Shown here in pieces: positions 63,221 to 64,000 of a stretch of DNA of 64,000 nt. The DNA is taken from contig URFG01000001.1 of assembly GCA_900547095.1 (NCBI GenBank), forward strand, positions 124,001 through 188,000, in the 5' to 3' direction. The position numbers and the translations under genes were made by a program. A model generated the notes under the pieces. That model saw nothing but the letters and a program-made list of their open reading frames with translations. It did not search any database and was not told where the DNA came from. The stretch's first letter is position 1; each line of letters begins with the position of its first letter. This stretch comes from an uncultured Oscillospiraceae bacterium. Its GTDB lineage: Bacteria > Bacillota > Clostridia > Oscillospirales > Acutalibacteraceae.

Positions 63221-63303
63221 AATATGTTATAACGACCGCCTTTCGGGCAAAGGCGATTGACATTGAGTAAGTTTAAGACTAAAATTGAATAGATTTTAAA
63301 GAT

Positions 63304-63380
63304 GTTTCCGTAGCTCAGCTGGATAGAGCGACCGCCTCCTAAGCGGTAGGTCGGGTGTTCGAATCACCTCGGGAACGCCA
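63304..63380 (+). tRNA. tRNA-Arg (anticodon CCU)
   Basis: Full cloverleaf: acceptor GTTTCCG with CGGGAAC, D-arm with AGCTCAGCTGGATAGAGC, anticodon stem ACCGC/GCGGT around loop CTCCTAA (anticodon CCT reads AGG), T-arm with TTCGAAT, and encoded CCA. Its 5' half is repeated 123 bp upstream, next to the promoter. Confidence 0.95.
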
Positions 63381-63387
63381 AAAACTC

Positions 63388-63429
63388 CGCCGGAAAACCC
63401 AGTAAAATCAAGGGTTTCCGGCGTTTTTT
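63388..63429 (+). terminator. Terminator after tRNA-Arg
   Basis: CGCCGGAAAACCC / GGGTTTCCGGCG hairpin followed by TTTTTT. Confidence 0.8.
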
Positions 63430-63469
63430 CATTTTTACGGAAAAAGTGAAAAATCGTAAAAGTCACAGA

Positions 63470-63634
63470 TTTTCATTAGCAAAATCTCCGTCAGCTAATG
63501 GAAATTAGGACTAATGTCGTCCGCCTTTCAGGTGGACGGCTTGCTAATAAAAATTAGCAGGATTTTCGCTATTTTGCTAATGAAAATGCCCTCTCTGCTA
63601 ATTGAAGAAAAAAACGGAAAAAATTTTTGCTAAT
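63470..63634. repeat. GCTAAT iteron cluster with inverted repeats
   Basis: Seven exact GCTAAT/ATTAGC copies (starting at 63475, 63494, 63543, 63553, 63576, 63597 and 63629). They include a perfect 16-bp inverted pair (63470-63485 with 63571-63586) and a palindrome TGCTAATAAAAATTAGCA (63542-63559). A separate hairpin GTCCGCC/GGTGGAC lies at 63519-63537. They lie between the tRNA and the HTH genes. Likely binding sites for a recombinase, excisionase or replication protein of the element; this is inference. Confidence 0.55.
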
Positions 63635-63673
63635 GGACAAGGCGGTTGTTACCCTGTTAATTCGTTCATTTAG

Positions 63674-63850
63674 GGGTGGTCAAGCGACAATCGCACACTA
63701 CCTCTATGTCCTTTATTATTATATAATTGCGGTATATGGGTTGACGGTAAACGCAGAATAAAAAGAGAGAGCTTTGATAAGTGGTACGCTTCGCAAAGCA
63801 AATACACAAAGGTTAAAGAAATCGAGGAGGTGGAGGGATATGTCGATTGA
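63674..63850 (+). pseudogene. Truncated HTH/excisionase-like gene fragment
   Basis: The open frame from 63674 (after an in-frame TAG) has no start codon but ends with YNCGIWVDGKRRIKRESF and DKWYASQSKYTKVKEIEEVE, typical of the C-terminal wing of excisionase-type DNA-binding proteins. It ends at the TGA at 63848, overlapping the next gene. Likely a decayed or internally truncated gene. Confidence 0.5.
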
Positions 63851-64000
63851 AGAAAGAGTTCGTGAATTAAACGGCGGTACATACACAAAAAAGAGCTATT
63901 CCGTAGAGGAAGTTCAGGCAATCTTGGGTATTACCCGTCAGACCGTTTATAAGCTCATAAAACAGGGTTGTTTTCAGGCAGTAATGCTCGAAACCGGATA
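63840..64000 (+). CDS. Excisionase-like helix-turn-helix protein (partial, runs off the window)
   Basis: Begins at ATG 63840 after GGAGGTGGAGG and continues open to the window end (53 codons seen). Residues about 18-45 form an HTH of the excisionase/MerR type: SYSVEEVQAILGITRQTVYK, then LIKQGCFQAVMLETG. The start overlaps the end of the truncated HTH frame by 11 bases. Typical of small regulatory genes of integrative and conjugative elements. Whether it is an excisionase or a regulator is open. Confidence 0.75.
   Translation, partial: MSIEERVRELNGGTYTKKSYSVEEVQAILGITRQTVYKLIKQGCFQAVMLETG

Larger units (their letters stand above)
63381..64000. mobile_element. Left edge of an element probably integrated at tRNA-Arg
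   Basis: Downstream of the tRNA the sequence changes to repeats and HTH/excisionase-type genes, as in integrative elements of Clostridia. The right end and integrase are outside the window, so the attachment core cannot be defined. The boundary given is the tRNA 3' end. Confidence 0.5.

Noticed and set aside
63670..63921. 83-codon minus-strand open frame at the window end
   Set aside because: It is antisense to the HTH fragment and excisionase-like gene, which have ribosome binding sites and recognisable motifs; it has neither.
1..64000. CRISPR array, rRNA genes or prophage structural genes
   Set aside because: No regularly spaced repeats, rRNA sequence or capsid/tail genes were seen anywhere in the window.

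Overview
The window looks like a chromosomal segment of a spore-forming Clostridia bacterium (Oscillospiraceae/Ruminococcaceae-like gut Firmicute): low-to-moderate GC, strong GGAGG ribosome binding sites, sigma-A promoters of the TTGACA-17-TATAAT type, sporulation and germination genes (spoIIE, a spoIID-like gene, a SleB-like hydrolase), a ylm/divIVA division cluster, and many carbohydrate-active enzymes. TGA is used as an ordinary stop. No species assignment is possible from sequence reading alone.

Layout. 1-12 kb (minus): a core-gene train with division genes (divIVA, ylmH, sepF, yggS), an HlyD-like membrane protein, then miaA-mutL-mutS-ylbF-miaB, preceded by rlmH, walJ and murA with its own promoter. 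13.8-18.9 kb: a membrane protein, a SpoIID-like protein, SpoIIE with a Spo0A-type promoter, and a secreted SleB-like hydrolase. 18.9-21.9 kb (minus): rpmG-secE-nusG-rplK-rplA behind one strong promoter; secE carries an extra four-helix N-terminal domain, and rplK and rplA each carry a similar leader element. 21.9-22.4 kb: a small xre gene destroyed by a 270-bp MITE. 22.4-27.9 kb: cysK, a class Ic aminotransferase, secD-secF and an HD hydrolase.

27.9-42 kb (minus) is the main accessory carbohydrate region. An operon encodes a secreted GH39/GH30-like glycosidase, a 1989-residue membrane-anchored surface protein (four ~250-residue repeats followed by four discoidin-like domains) and a solute-binding lipoprotein. 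A terminator follows, then two cytoplasmic carbohydrate enzymes of uncertain family. 42-47.4 kb (minus): a small protein whose ribosome binding site sits inside a hairpin, dTDP-rhamnose genes rfbC-rfbB-rfbD, a rhamnosyltransferase-like GT2 gene without a normal start codon, and a minimal sufC-sufB pair.

47.4-56.2 kb (mostly plus): tex, an EamA transporter, a beta-CASP nuclease, an Lrp regulator, a coupled SLOG/HTH-membrane pair, a Tritrichomonas-type IMP dehydrogenase and maf. 56.1-62.5 kb: an AraC regulator divergent from GH2 beta-galactosidase and GH31 glucosidase genes. 62.6-64 kb: gtrA, a tRNA-Arg(CCU) whose 5' half is duplicated upstream, then the left edge of an apparently integrated element: GCTAAT repeats, a decayed HTH gene and an excisionase-like gene running off the window.

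The best candidates for something undescribed are the giant surface protein/glycosidase/binding-protein operon, the SecE fusion, the hairpin-gated small protein, and the repeat-rich element edge next to tRNA-Arg.
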